Origin: Limanda limanda
Lineage: Eukaryota > Chordata > Actinopteri > Pleuronectiformes > Pleuronectidae
DNA length: 64,000 nt
Direction: 5' to 3'
Assembly (NCBI RefSeq): GCF_963576545.1
Contig: NC_083648.1
Span: forward strand, 17,712,436 to 17,776,435
How positions within the stretch are numbered: position 1 is the first letter of the stretch; each line of letters starts with the position of its first letter. A program made the translations under genes and the position numbers. The notes under the pieces were generated by a model. The model was not told where the DNA came from. It worked only from the letters and a program-made list of their open reading frames with translations, and ran no database searches. Positions 11,758 through 23,776 of this stretch are shown one piece after another.

Positions 11758-13606
11758 GCTGAGGGAGGGAAAAAACACCTCCCATCACTATGCTCCCATC
11801 CGACCTCCACCATTTCCCCCCCTTGTGCGAGAGCCAGGCCACAGTGTAATCACCATCATGAGGAAGGAGGAGATCTGTGAATGAAATACATAATTAGTGT
11901 TTTATGAGCACTGATGTGACAGACAATCATTAAACTAATACAAACTGTAGAAAAGTCATAACCTAAATAAATAGTATGTGGTTTAAAGCTCCAATGATGT
12001 AAGAACATGAAACATAGAGAAAACAATCCTCAGAGATACCTGATTTTGATCTGTTGAAATACAATTGAAAAAAGTTAGTTTTTAGTTTCCAACATGTCGT
12101 CTTCTGCAGAAATGTGTGGCCTCAGGGAAGGGAAACTAGAAACAGGGCGATGTGAAGCAGGGGAGTGTCTCCTCACAGGAATACCTCAGACCACCAGCTC
12201 CTGTCCCAACACGTCTGCTCACACAAGTCAAGTCTGCTACTTCATGAAAACTCCTCAGAACATGTATACACAGCTCTGTGTGTTATCATCAGACAAAAGA
12301 TGTACAAAACATTTAAAACCTGCCATCCCACCAGCGCATGTACACGCATAATATGATTCTATCTAAAGTTCCACCTGCACTGCTAATACACAGCTGTCCT
12401 CTAACACTGTATGCACAGTGGTTTCCAGGCAGAGAGCTCCACCCTGTGGTGAACCATGAGAGTGCTGCACAAACAACACTGAAGATTTAACTGAAGAGAC
12501 AATCTGCTGTATTAAGAATAATGTTGGATTATTAAATCAAACTTTTAAATCCGTTAAAGGGGAAAAATACACATAGGAACACACAATACACACAAAGATA
12601 ATATTCCCTAACTGTGTACTATAAAAAAGAGAATCCAATAGTCTGCCACCTTTCCAGGTTAACTGCATCAACGAGTAAATTTTATTCAAAAATACCCAAT
12701 TCCATTGGTACACTTATCCTGAATTAATTTGAAGTTACTTCTCATTCGTTCTACTCTCGATTGGACAAAATACATAATTTCACTGTTTGGTTCCTACTCC
12801 ACTGACAAGAGCAAACACGCTTGTGAGCAAACTGAGGGAGCAAGTTGATGATTCAAAGGCAAAACCGGAGGCTTTACCTAAAGTTAACCATTACAATAAC
12901 CATGATATGTGATTCATATATTATAAACTCAAGGTTTGAAAACGTTTATTGCTGGAAGTTTTGGGCCTGAATAAAGACTTCAGTTAAAAGTTCTCAAGTT
13001 CAGAATGAATGAATGAATCAGAAGCCTCTTCAGGGCCGTCATCCTGAACCTGAGAAAAAAGTACAAAATGAGATAGAGCACTGAGAGTTCAGGTTCAGTG
13101 GATGCGGTGTGGGCAAGAACTTTCAGGAACTAATTTGGTTTCATATCCAACTGCCAATGATGCTACTTTGTCAATTTGCTGTAAACCCAAACTAATGTTT
13201 AGGGCATACAGATGGGGGAGGGGGGGGGGGGGGGGAGTTCGGGTAATGAGGGACACCTAAGATCAAGTCTATTTAGTTCCTCTTCTAACAAAATATAAGC
13301 TGTTATTGTTATTTGCTGCTGATTGCATTTTAATTGTATTTAAAAATTTGATACACCTTTAATACGTTTAAACGTTCTTTACGAGATATGGTTCGTTAAG
13401 AGAAAAATGGGACTTTTAGAAGTCAATATGAATTCATAATATTTCTATGAATAATATACATTTTCTTCTTTATTTTACACAAGGCTTAAAAATTGGTCAT
13501 ACTGAGCTCGACATGCATGAAGCAAAGTGATTTAGGCTTTAGCCTAATACAAGTGTCCCAGATTACAAAGTGACCTGTCCCAGTTAAAATATTGTTTTGG
13601 TACAAA
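11758..13606. other. Intergenic, nothing identified
   Basis: No coding frame, RNA gene or structured repeat recognised, apart from a G run at 13220-13235 (preceded by a shorter run at 13214-13218). Confidence 0.6.
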
Positions 13607-14120
13607 TAGGGTTGCAAAGGGGCGAAAAGTTTCCGGTAAATTTCCAGAAACTTTCCGGAAACTTTCCATGGGAAGTTTAGCTCGGGAATTTTGGGAATTT
13701 TGAAAAAAATAAACTATGCAAATTAAACGCTGAGCAATAAAAACATCATTCAAAACTCTATTTTAAAGATGTATGGAATGCAGCACACACTGCAGGTTGA
13801 GTTTCAACCCTCCACTGTGCATTCTTCCATCACATGCACAGATAACTCCCAGCATCCTTCACTCTACAGCAGGGCTATTGAGGCCGACTGTAGTGTTCAG
13901 GACTAGTCAAGTTAGTTTCAATGATATTACTGGGGAAAATATATTAGCATGCTGATTGAGGATTGTTCATCTGTTCATCTATAGCCTATTTCCATTCATT
14001 TATCCATCAATTGTAAAATATTTTTACAGACGATTCCAATTGTTTGGCTAACTATTTATATCTCTGGCATTGCATTAGTGTTTTTTTACAAACTTTTTTC
14101 TCATCTTATTCTACAGAACA

Positions 14121-14290
14121 ATGCCACGTGCACTATCTCATGTGTGGAGACATTTCACCCCATCCAATGTAGACGGAAAGGCTGTGTACATTAGCAAATA
14201 CTGTGCAAAGACCTATGTTTAGAATGACACAACGATGCAGAAGCATATAGTCAAGTGCCCAAAGTTTCCTCAGGGTTCAAATCAGCCTAT
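14121..14290 (+). pseudogene. BED zinc-finger fragment of hAT transposase
   Basis: Reads as a BED finger (SHVWRHF, then KYCAKTY, then MQKHIVKCPKF), the N-terminal DNA-binding domain of hAT transposases. Broken by an in-frame TAG at 14220-14222. The first cysteine of the expected C-x2-C pair is a serine, so metal binding would be lost. A splice acceptor-like ttctacag precedes the ATG by four bases. Confidence 0.7.
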
Positions 14291-14364
14291 GACAAAACAA
14301 AATGTTTATATTTATGTCTGTATATGACAAGGTAAACACAGTTAGTATAAATTACCCACAACAT

Positions 14365-14475
14365 TTCCAGTTTATTCCCGTTAATTCCCGTATATTCCCG
14401 TTTATTCCCGTTAATTCCCGTATATCCCCGTATATTCCCGTATATTCCCGTATATTCCCGTTAATTCCCATGGAA
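14365..14475. repeat. 10-bp minisatellite within the hAT remnant
   Basis: Around ten tandem, slightly varying copies of a 10-mer such as 'tattcccgtt' / 'aattcccgta', just inside the right end of the transposon. Probably expanded from its subterminal sequence. Confidence 0.85.
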
Positions 14476-14726
14476 AGTTTCCAACTTTGAATATTCCCGG
14501 AATTTTGCAACCCTATATGTTACTACTACATGAATAAAGTAGTGGTTTGAATATCAAAAGTCACTTGAATGTTCATTCTGTTCCTTCAGCGATGATGTGT
14601 GTGTGTTCCATATCCTTTGTTTCTTTGATGGCCAGTCTTTTATGGTCTTTCCTGCTCTTTCCAAGACGTTTCTTCTGTGAAGCAGCAGCAACAGCACCCT
14701 CTGCTGGTTGCAAAGAAAATTGGAAA

Positions 14727-14836
14727 AAGCTTACAGCACCTGGTATTCCCAGGCGGTCTCCCATCCAAGTACTAACCAGGCCCGACCCTGCTTAGCTTCC
14801 GAGATCGGACGTGTTCAGGGTGGTATGGCCGTAAGC
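14727..14836 (-). pseudogene. 5S rRNA copy 1, 10-nt deletion
   Basis: 110 nt. Lacks ten bases at about RNA positions 27-36, one of two adjacent 10-mers (GCCCGATCTC and GTCCGATCTC), so slippage or unequal exchange can explain the loss. The internal promoter and T-run terminator remain. The loss would disrupt the helix III/loop C region of the RNA, so it is probably non-functional. Confidence 0.85.
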
Positions 14837-15288
14837 GAAAGACTCAAGTCACAATACCTTATTTAAACATGTGAACCACCACCATGGTGAATACTGTTGT
14901 CGCTTTGTGACCATTGAAACTGGGTTTTTGTTGTTATTTAATGTTAAGGAAAGGGAAGCTCAAGGTGCAATTTTGTCACAATATTGCAAGAATAAATCAT
15001 TACAATTTTCAATAATTGTCTTCAGTGATAATGTCCTGGTTTCATATACTGTTTCTTCGTTTGATGGTGAGTAAACTCGCTGCTCTTTCATCCTTCTCTC
15101 CAAATATGACATTTTGAGAATGATATGTTACTACTACATGAATAAAGTAGTGGTTTGAATATCAAAAGTCACTTGAATGTTCATTCTGTTCCTTCAGCGA
15201 TGATGTGTGTGTGTTCCATATCCTTTGTTTCTTTTGTGGTCTTTCCTGCTCTTTCCAAGACGTTTCTCCTGTGAAGCAGCAGCAACAG

Positions 15289-15301
15289 CACCCTCTGCTG
15301 G
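15289..15301 (+). promoter_or_regulatory. CTCF-core-like motif in the 5S spacer (repeats each unit)
   Basis: caccctctgctgg fits the CTCF core yGCCmyCTrsTGG at 12 of 13 positions (A for G at position 2). It sits about 20 bp past the 5S 3' end in every one of the 19 units. The match is seen directly; binding is inference. Confidence 0.35.
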
Positions 15302-15320
15302 TTGCAAAGAAAATTGGAAA

Positions 15321-15440
15321 AAGCTTACAGCACCTGGTATTCCCAGGCGGTCTCCCATCCAAGTACTAACCAGGCCCGACCCTGCTTAGCTTCCGAGATC
15401 GGACGAGATCGGGCGTGTTCAGGGTGGTATGGCCGTAAGC
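15321..15440 (-). rRNA. 5S rRNA copy 2
   Basis: 120 nt, beginning GCTTACGGCCATACC and ending GGTGCTGTAAGCTT on the minus strand, followed by a T run (CTTTTT). Internal control elements (AGCTAAGCAGGGTCGG and GGATGGGAGACCGCC) are intact. A TATA-like TTAAATAA lies about 24-31 bp upstream. Confidence 0.97.
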
Positions 15441-15460
15441 GAAAGACTCAAGTCACAATA

Positions 15461-15471
15461 CCTTATTTAAA
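15461..15471 (-). promoter_or_regulatory. TATA-like box upstream of 5S copy 2 (repeats each unit)
   Basis: On the minus strand TTTAAATAAGG lies 21-31 bp before the first transcribed base, with a C at -1. A TATA-like element near -28 and C at -1 are usual upstream elements of fish 5S genes; TFIIIA binding would rest on the intragenic boxes. The same sequence is seen upstream of the other copies in step with the 604-bp period. Confidence 0.75.
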
Positions 15472-15924
15472 CATGTGAACCACCACCATGGTGAATACTG
15501 TTGTCGCTTTGTGACCATTGAAACTGGGTTTTTGTTGTTATTTAATGTTAAGGAAAGAGAAGCTCAAGGTGCAATTTTGTCACAATATTGCAAGAATAAA
15601 TCATTACAATTTTCAATAATTGTCTTCAGTGATAATGTCCTGGTTTCATATACTGTTTCTTCGTTTGATGGTGAGTAAACTCGCTGCTCTTTCATCCTTC
15701 TCTCCAAATATGACATTTTGAGAATGATATGTTACTACTACATGAATAAAGTAGTGGTTTGAATATCAAAAGTCACTTGAATGTTCATTCTGTTCCTTCA
15801 GCGATGATGTGTGTGTGTTCCATATCCTTTGTTTCTTTTATGGTCTTTCCTGCTCTTTCCAAGACGTTTCTCCTGTGAAGCAGCAGCAACAGCACCCTCT
15901 GCTGGTTGCAAAGAAAATTGGAAA

Positions 15925-16044
15925 AAGCTTACAGCACCTGGTATTCCCAGGCGGTCTCCCATCCAAGTACTAACCAGGCCCGACCCTGCTTAGCTTCCGA
16001 GATCGGACGAGATCGGGCGTGTTCAGGGTGGTATGGCCGTAAGC
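15925..16044 (-). rRNA. 5S rRNA copy 3
   Basis: Intact 120-nt gene. Its 3'-side spacer carries the A variant at 15840, and the spacer separating it from copy 2 carries the A variant at 15558; both are six-unit block markers. Confidence 0.97.
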
Positions 16045-16528
16045 GAAAGACTCAAGTCACAATACCTTATTTAAACATGTGAACCACCACCATGGTGAAT
16101 ACTGTTGTCGCTTTGTGACCATTGAAACTGGGTTTTTGTTGTTATTTAATGTTAAGGAAAGGGAAGCTCAAGGTGCAATTTTGTCACAATATTGCAAGAA
16201 TAAATCATTACAATTTTCAATAATTGTCTTCAGTGATAATGTCCTGGTTTCATATACTGTTTCTTCGTTTGATGGTGAGTAAACTCGCTGCTCTTTCATC
16301 CTTCTCTCCAAATATGACATTTTGAGAATGATATGTTACTACTACATGAATAAAGTAGTGGTTTGAATATCAAAAGTCACTTGAATGTTCATTCTGTTCC
16401 TTCAGCGATGATGTGTGTGTGTTCCATATCCTTTGTTTCTTTTGTGGTCTTTCCTGCTCTTTCCAAGACGTTTCTCCTGTGAAGCAGCAGCAACAGCACC
16501 CTCTGCTGGTTGCAAAGAAAATTGGAAA

Positions 16529-16648
16529 AAGCTTACAGCACCTGGTATTCCCAGGCGGTCTCCCATCCAAGTACTAACCAGGCCCGACCCTGCTTAGCTT
16601 CCGAGATCGGACGAGATCGGGCGTGTTCAGGGTGGTATGGCCGTAAGC
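16529..16648 (-). rRNA. 5S rRNA copy 4
   Basis: Intact 120-nt gene, standard sequence, T-run terminator. Confidence 0.97.
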
Positions 16649-17132
16649 GAAAGACTCAAGTCACAATACCTTATTTAAACATGTGAACCACCACCATGGT
16701 GAATACTGTTGTCGCTTTGTGACCATTGAAACTGGGTTTTTGTTGTTATTTAATGTTAAGGAAAGGGAAGCTCAAGGTGCAATTTTGTCACAATATTGCA
16801 AGAATAAATCATTACAATTTTCAATAATTGTCTTCAGTGATAATGTCCTGGTTTCATATACTGTTTCTTCGTTTGATGGTGAGTAAACTCGCTGCTCTTT
16901 CATCCTTCTCTCCAAATATGACATTTTGAGAATGATATGTTACTACTACATGAATAAAGTAGTGGTTTGAATATCAAAAGTCACTTGAATGTTCATTCTG
17001 TTCCTTCAGCGATGATGTGTGTGTGTTCCATATCCTTTGTTTCTTTTGTGGTCTTTCCTGCTCTTTCCAAGACGTTTCTCCTGTGAAGCAGCAGCAACAG
17101 CACCCTCTGCTGGTTGCAAAGAAAATTGGAAA

Positions 17133-17252
17133 AAGCTTACAGCACCTGGTATTCCCAGGCGGTCTCCCATCCAAGTACTAACCAGGCCCGACCCTGCTTA
17201 GCTTCCGAGATCGGACGAGATCGGGCGTGTTCAGGGTGGTATGGCCGTAAGC
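17133..17252 (-). rRNA. 5S rRNA copy 5
   Basis: Intact 120-nt gene, standard sequence, T-run terminator. Confidence 0.97.
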
Positions 17253-17736
17253 GAAAGACTCAAGTCACAATACCTTATTTAAACATGTGAACCACCACCA
17301 TGGTGAATACTGTTGTCGCTTTGTGACCATTGAAACTGGGTTTTTGTTGTTATTTAATGTTAAGGAAAGGGAAGCTCAAGGTGCAATTTTGTCACAATAT
17401 TGCAAGAATAAATCATTACAATTTTCAATAATTGTCTTCAGTGATAATGTCCTGGTTTCATATACTGTTTCTTCGTTTGATGGTGAGTAAACTCGCTGCT
17501 CTTTCATCCTTCTCTCCAAATATGACATTTTGAGAATGATATGTTACTACTACATGAATAAAGTAGTGGTTTGAATATCAAAAGTCACTTGAATGTTCAT
17601 TCTGTTCCTTCAGCGATGATGTGTGTGTGTTCCATATCCTTTGTTTCTTTTGTGGTCTTTCCTGCTCTTTCCAAGACGTTTCTCCTGTGAAGCAGCAGCA
17701 ACAGCACCCTCTGCTGGTTGCAAAGAAAATTGGAAA

Positions 17737-17856
17737 AAGCTTACAGCACCTGGTATTCCCAGGCGGTCTCCCATCCAAGTACTAACCAGGCCCGACTCTG
17801 CTTAGCTTCCGAGATCGGACGAGATCGGGCGTGTTCAGGGTGGTATGGCCGTAAGC
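17737..17856 (-). rRNA. 5S rRNA copy 6, G60A variant
   Basis: 120 nt. Plus-strand T at 17797 instead of C gives A for G at RNA position 60, inside the Box A part of the internal promoter. The same change is in copy 12, exactly 3624 bp away. Confidence 0.95.
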
Positions 17857-18340
17857 GAAAGACTCAAGTCACAATACCTTATTTAAACATGTGAACCACC
17901 ACCATGGTGAATACTGTTGTCGCTTTGTGACCATTGAAACTGGGTTTTTGTTGTTATTTAATGTTAAGGAAAGGGAAGCTCAAGGTGCAATTTTGTCACA
18001 ATATTGCAAGAATAAATCATTACAATTTTCAATAATTGTCTTCAGTGATAATGTCCTGGTTTCATATACTGTTTCTTCGTTTGATGGTGAGTAAACTCGC
18101 TGCTCTTTCATCCTTCTCTCCAAATATGACATTTTGAGAATGATATGTTACTACTACATGAATAAAGTAGTGGTTTGAATATCAAAAGTCACTTGAATGT
18201 TCATTCTGTTCCTTCAGCGATGATGTGTGTGTGTTCCATATCCTTTGTTTCTTTTGTGGTCTTTCCTGCTCTTTCCAAGACGTTTCTCCTGTGAAGCAGC
18301 AGCAACAGCACCCTCTGCTGGTTGCAAAGAAAATTGGAAA

Positions 18341-18460
18341 AAGCTTACAGCACCTGGTATTCCCAGGCGGTCTCCCATCCAAGTACTAACCAGGCCCGAC
18401 CCTGCTTAGCTTCCGAGATCGGACGAGATCGGGCGTGTTCAGGGTGGTATGGCCGTAAGC
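18341..18460 (-). rRNA. 5S rRNA copy 7
   Basis: Intact 120-nt gene, standard sequence, T-run terminator. Confidence 0.97.
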
Positions 18461-18944
18461 GAAAGACTCAAGTCACAATACCTTATTTAAACATGTGAAC
18501 CACCACCATGGTGAATACTGTTGTCGCTTTGTGACCATTGAAACTGGGTTTTTGTTGTTATTTAATGTTAAGGAAAGGGAAGCTCAAGGTGCAATTTTGT
18601 CACAATATTGCAAGAATAAATCATTACAATTTTCAATAATTGTCTTCAGTGATAATGTCCTGGTTTCATATACTGTTTCTTCGTTTGATGGTGAGTAAAC
18701 TCGCTGCTCTTTCATCCTTCTCTCCAAATATGACATTTTGAGAATGATATGTTACTACTACATGAATAAAGTAGTGGTTTGAATATCAAAAGTCACTTGA
18801 ATGTTCATTCTGTTCCTTCAGCGATGATGTGTGTGTGTTCCATATCCTTTGTTTCTTTTGTGGTCTTTCCTGCTCTTTCCAAGACGTTTCTCCTGTGAAG
18901 CAGCAGCAACAGCACCCTCTGCTGGTTGCAAAGAAAATTGGAAA

Positions 18945-19064
18945 AAGCTTACAGCACCTGGTATTCCCAGGCGGTCTCCCATCCAAGTACTAACCAGGCC
19001 CGACCCTGCTTAGCTTCCGAGATCGGACGAGATCGGGCGTGTTCAGGGTGGTATGGCCGTAAGC
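18945..19064 (-). rRNA. 5S rRNA copy 8
   Basis: Intact 120-nt gene. The spacer between it and copy 9 carries the A marker at 19182. Confidence 0.97.
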
Positions 19065-19548
19065 GAAAGACTCAAGTCACAATACCTTATTTAAACATGT
19101 GAACCACCACCATGGTGAATACTGTTGTCGCTTTGTGACCATTGAAACTGGGTTTTTGTTGTTATTTAATGTTAAGGAAAGAGAAGCTCAAGGTGCAATT
19201 TTGTCACAATATTGCAAGAATAAATCATTACAATTTTCAATAATTGTCTTCAGTGATAATGTCCTGGTTTCATATACTGTTTCTTCGTTTGATGGTGAGT
19301 AAACTCGCTGCTCTTTCATCCTTCTCTCCAAATATGACATTTTGAGAATGATATGTTACTACTACATGAATAAAGTAGTGGTTTGAATATCAAAAGTCAC
19401 TTGAATGTTCATTCTGTTCCTTCAGCGATGATGTGTGTGTGTTCCATATCCTTTGTTTCTTTTATGGTCTTTCCTGCTCTTTCCAAGACGTTTCTCCTGT
19501 GAAGCAGCAGCAACAGCACCCTCTGCTGGTTGCAAAGAAAATTGGAAA

Positions 19549-19668
19549 AAGCTTACAGCACCTGGTATTCCCAGGCGGTCTCCCATCCAAGTACTAACCA
19601 GGCCCGACCCTGCTTAGCTTCCGAGATCGGACGAGATCGGGCGTGTTCAGGGTGGTATGGCCGTAAGC
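19549..19668 (-). rRNA. 5S rRNA copy 9
   Basis: Intact 120-nt gene. The spacer on its 3' side carries the A marker at 19464, as copies 3 and 15 do at the matching place. Confidence 0.97.
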
Positions 19669-20152
19669 GAAAGACTCAAGTCACAATACCTTATTTAAAC
19701 ATGTGAACCACCACCATGGTGAATACTGTTGTCGCTTTGTGACCATTGAAACTGGGTTTTTGTTGTTATTTAATGTTAAGGAAAGGGAAGCTCAAGGTGC
19801 AATTTTGTCACAATATTGCAAGAATAAATCATTACAATTTTCAATAATTGTCTTCAGTGATAATGTCCTGGTTTCATATACTGTTTCTTCGTTTGATGGT
19901 GAGTAAACTCGCTGCTCTTTCATCCTTCTCTCCAAATATGACATTTTGAGAATGATATGTTACTACTACATGAATAAAGTAGTGGTTTGAATATCAAAAG
20001 TCACTTGAATGTTCATTCTGTTCCTTCAGCGATGATGTGTGTGTGTTCCATATCCTTTGTTTCTTTTGTGGTCTTTCCTGCTCTTTCCAAGACGTTTCTC
20101 CTGTGAAGCAGCAGCAACAGCACCCTCTGCTGGTTGCAAAGAAAATTGGAAA

Positions 20153-20272
20153 AAGCTTACAGCACCTGGTATTCCCAGGCGGTCTCCCATCCAAGTACTA
20201 ACCAGGCCCGACCCTGCTTAGCTTCCGAGATCGGACGAGATCGGGCGTGTTCAGGGTGGTATGGCCGTAAGC
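20153..20272 (-). rRNA. 5S rRNA copy 10
   Basis: Intact 120-nt gene, standard sequence, T-run terminator. Confidence 0.97.
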
Positions 20273-20756
20273 GAAAGACTCAAGTCACAATACCTTATTT
20301 AAACATGTGAACCACCACCATGGTGAATACTGTTGTCGCTTTGTGACCATTGAAACTGGGTTTTTGTTGTTATTTAATGTTAAGGAAAGGGAAGCTCAAG
20401 GTGCAATTTTGTCACAATATTGCAAGAATAAATCATTACAATTTTCAATAATTGTCTTCAGTGATAATGTCCTGGTTTCATATACTGTTTCTTCGTTTGA
20501 TGGTGAGTAAACTCGCTGCTCTTTCATCCTTCTCTCCAAATATGACATTTTGAGAATGATATGTTACTACTACATGAATAAAGTAGTGGTTTGAATATCA
20601 AAAGTCACTTGAATGTTCATTCTGTTCCTTCAGCGATGATGTGTGTGTGTTCCATATCCTTTGTTTCTTTTGTGGTCTTTCCTGCTCTTTCCAAGACGTT
20701 TCTCCTGTGAAGCAGCAGCAACAGCACCCTCTGCTGGTTGCAAAGAAAATTGGAAA

Positions 20757-20876
20757 AAGCTTACAGCACCTGGTATTCCCAGGCGGTCTCCCATCCAAGT
20801 ACTAACCAGGCCCGACCCTGCTTAGCTTCCGAGATCGGACGAGATCGGGCGTGTTCAGGGTGGTATGGCCGTAAGC
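20757..20876 (-). rRNA. 5S rRNA copy 11
   Basis: Intact 120-nt gene, standard sequence, T-run terminator. Confidence 0.97.
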
Positions 20877-21360
20877 GAAAGACTCAAGTCACAATACCTT
20901 ATTTAAACATGTGAACCACCACCATGGTGAATACTGTTGTCGCTTTGTGACCATTGAAACTGGGTTTTTGTTGTTATTTAATGTTAAGGAAAGGGAAGCT
21001 CAAGGTGCAATTTTGTCACAATATTGCAAGAATAAATCATTACAATTTTCAATAATTGTCTTCAGTGATAATGTCCTGGTTTCATATACTGTTTCTTCGT
21101 TTGATGGTGAGTAAACTCGCTGCTCTTTCATCCTTCTCTCCAAATATGACATTTTGAGAATGATATGTTACTACTACATGAATAAAGTAGTGGTTTGAAT
21201 ATCAAAAGTCACTTGAATGTTCATTCTGTTCCTTCAGCGATGATGTGTGTGTGTTCCATATCCTTTGTTTCTTTTGTGGTCTTTCCTGCTCTTTCCAAGA
21301 CGTTTCTCCTGTGAAGCAGCAGCAACAGCACCCTCTGCTGGTTGCAAAGAAAATTGGAAA

Positions 21361-21480
21361 AAGCTTACAGCACCTGGTATTCCCAGGCGGTCTCCCATCC
21401 AAGTACTAACCAGGCCCGACTCTGCTTAGCTTCCGAGATCGGACGAGATCGGGCGTGTTCAGGGTGGTATGGCCGTAAGC
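21361..21480 (-). rRNA. 5S rRNA copy 12, G60A variant
   Basis: 120 nt. Plus-strand T at 21421 repeats the copy 6 change (RNA position 60, Box A). Confidence 0.95.
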
Positions 21481-21964
21481 GAAAGACTCAAGTCACAATA
21501 CCTTATTTAAACATGTGAACCACCACCATGGTGAATACTGTTGTCGCTTTGTGACCATTGAAACTGGGTTTTTGTTGTTATTTAATGTTAAGGAAAGGGA
21601 AGCTCAAGGTGCAATTTTGTCACAATATTGCAAGAATAAATCATTACAATTTTCAATAATTGTCTTCAGTGATAATGTCCTGGTTTCATATACTGTTTCT
21701 TCGTTTGATGGTGAGTAAACTCGCTGCTCTTTCATCCTTCTCTCCAAATATGACATTTTGAGAATGATATGTTACTACTACATGAATAAAGTAGTGGTTT
21801 GAATATCAAAAGTCACTTGAATGTTCATTCTGTTCCTTCAGCGATGATGTGTGTGTGTTCCATATCCTTTGTTTCTTTTGTGGTCTTTCCTGCTCTTTCC
21901 AAGACGTTTCTCCTGTGAAGCAGCAGCAACAGCACCCTCTGCTGGTTGCAAAGAAAATTGGAAA

Positions 21965-22084
21965 AAGCTTACAGCACCTGGTATTCCCAGGCGGTCTCCC
22001 ATCCAAGTACTAACCAGGCCCGACCCTGCTTAGCTTCCGAGATCGGACGAGATCGGGCGTGTTCAGGGTGGTATGGCCGTAAGC
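21965..22084 (-). rRNA. 5S rRNA copy 13
   Basis: Intact 120-nt gene, standard sequence, T-run terminator. Confidence 0.97.
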
Positions 22085-22568
22085 GAAAGACTCAAGTCAC
22101 AATACCTTATTTAAACATGTGAACCACCACCATGGTGAATACTGTTGTCGCTTTGTGACCATTGAAACTGGGTTTTTGTTGTTATTTAATGTTAAGGAAA
22201 GGGAAGCTCAAGGTGCAATTTTGTCACAATATTGCAAGAATAAATCATTACAATTTTCAATAATTGTCTTCAGTGATAATGTCCTGGTTTCATATACTGT
22301 TTCTTCGTTTGATGGTGAGTAAACTCGCTGCTCTTTCATCCTTCTCTCCAAATATGACATTTTGAGAATGATATGTTACTACTACATGAATAAAGTAGTG
22401 GTTTGAATATCAAAAGTCACTTGAATGTTCATTCTGTTCCTTCAGCGATGATGTGTGTGTGTTCCATATCCTTTGTTTCTTTTGTGGTCTTTCCTGCTCT
22501 TTCCAAGACGTTTCTCCTGTGAAGCAGCAGCAACAGCACCCTCTGCTGGTTGCAAAGAAAATTGGAAA

Positions 22569-22688
22569 AAGCTTACAGCACCTGGTATTCCCAGGCGGTC
22601 TCCCATCCAAGTACTAACCAGGCCCGACCCTGCTTAGCTTCCGAGATCGGACGAGATCGGGCGTGTTCAGGGTGGTATGGCCGTAAGC
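22569..22688 (-). rRNA. 5S rRNA copy 14
   Basis: Intact 120-nt gene. The spacer between it and copy 15 carries the A marker at 22806. Confidence 0.97.
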
Positions 22689-23172
22689 GAAAGACTCAAG
22701 TCACAATACCTTATTTAAACATGTGAACCACCACCATGGTGAATACTGTTGTCGCTTTGTGACCATTGAAACTGGGTTTTTGTTGTTATTTAATGTTAAG
22801 GAAAGAGAAGCTCAAGGTGCAATTTTGTCACAATATTGCAAGAATAAATCATTACAATTTTCAATAATTGTCTTCAGTGATAATGTCCTGGTTTCATATA
22901 CTGTTTCTTCGTTTGATGGTGAGTAAACTCGCTGCTCTTTCATCCTTCTCTCCAAATATGACATTTTGAGAATGATATGTTACTACTACATGAATAAAGT
23001 AGTGGTTTGAATATCAAAAGTCACTTGAATGTTCATTCTGTTCCTTCAGCGATGATGTGTGTGTGTTCCATATCCTTTGTTTCTTTTATGGTCTTTCCTG
23101 CTCTTTCCAAGACGTTTCTCCTGTGAAGCAGCAGCAACAGCACCCTCTGCTGGTTGCAAAGAAAATTGGAAA

Positions 23173-23292
23173 AAGCTTACAGCACCTGGTATTCCCAGGC
23201 GGTCTCCCATCCAAGTACTAACCAGGCCCGACCCTGCTTAGCTTCCGAGATCGGACGAGATCGGGCGTGTTCAGGGTGGTATGGCCGTAAGC
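23173..23292 (-). rRNA. 5S rRNA copy 15
   Basis: Intact 120-nt gene. The spacer on its 3' side carries the A marker at 23088, the third occurrence of that marker. Confidence 0.97.
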
Positions 23293-23776
23293 GAAAGACT
23301 CAAGTCACAATACCTTATTTAAACATGTGAACCACCACCATGGTGAATACTGTTGTCGCTTTGTGACCATTGAAACTGGGTTTTTGTTGTTATTTAATGT
23401 TAAGGAAAGGGAAGCTCAAGGTGCAATTTTGTCACAATATTGCAAGAATAAATCATTACAATTTTCAATAATTGTCTTCAGTGATAATGTCCTGGTTTCA
23501 TATACTGTTTCTTCGTTTGATGGTGAGTAAACTCGCTGCTCTTTCATCCTTCTCTCCAAATATGACATTTTGAGAATGATATGTTACTACTACATGAATA
23601 AAGTAGTGGTTTGAATATCAAAAGTCACTTGAATGTTCATTCTGTTCCTTCAGCGATGATGTGTGTGTGTTCCATATCCTTTGTTTCTTTTGTGGTCTTT
23701 CCTGCTCTTTCCAAGACGTTTCTCCTGTGAAGCAGCAGCAACAGCACCCTCTGCTGGTTGCAAAGAAAATTGGAAA

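Larger units (their letters stand above)
13607..14515 (+). mobile_element. Decayed hAT-type DNA transposon remnant
   Basis: The ends are inverted copies of TAGGGTTGCAAA (left from 13607, right ending 14515), with further imperfect subterminal symmetry (aaagtttcc / ggaaactttcc motifs). Inside is a remnant of the BED-finger exon of a hAT transposase (14121-14290). No transposase core remains, so this is a non-autonomous deletion derivative. The eight bases outside each end (ggtacaaa on the left, tatgttac on the right) do not match, so the expected 8-bp target duplication is missing. The right end abuts the 5S array. Confidence 0.75.
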
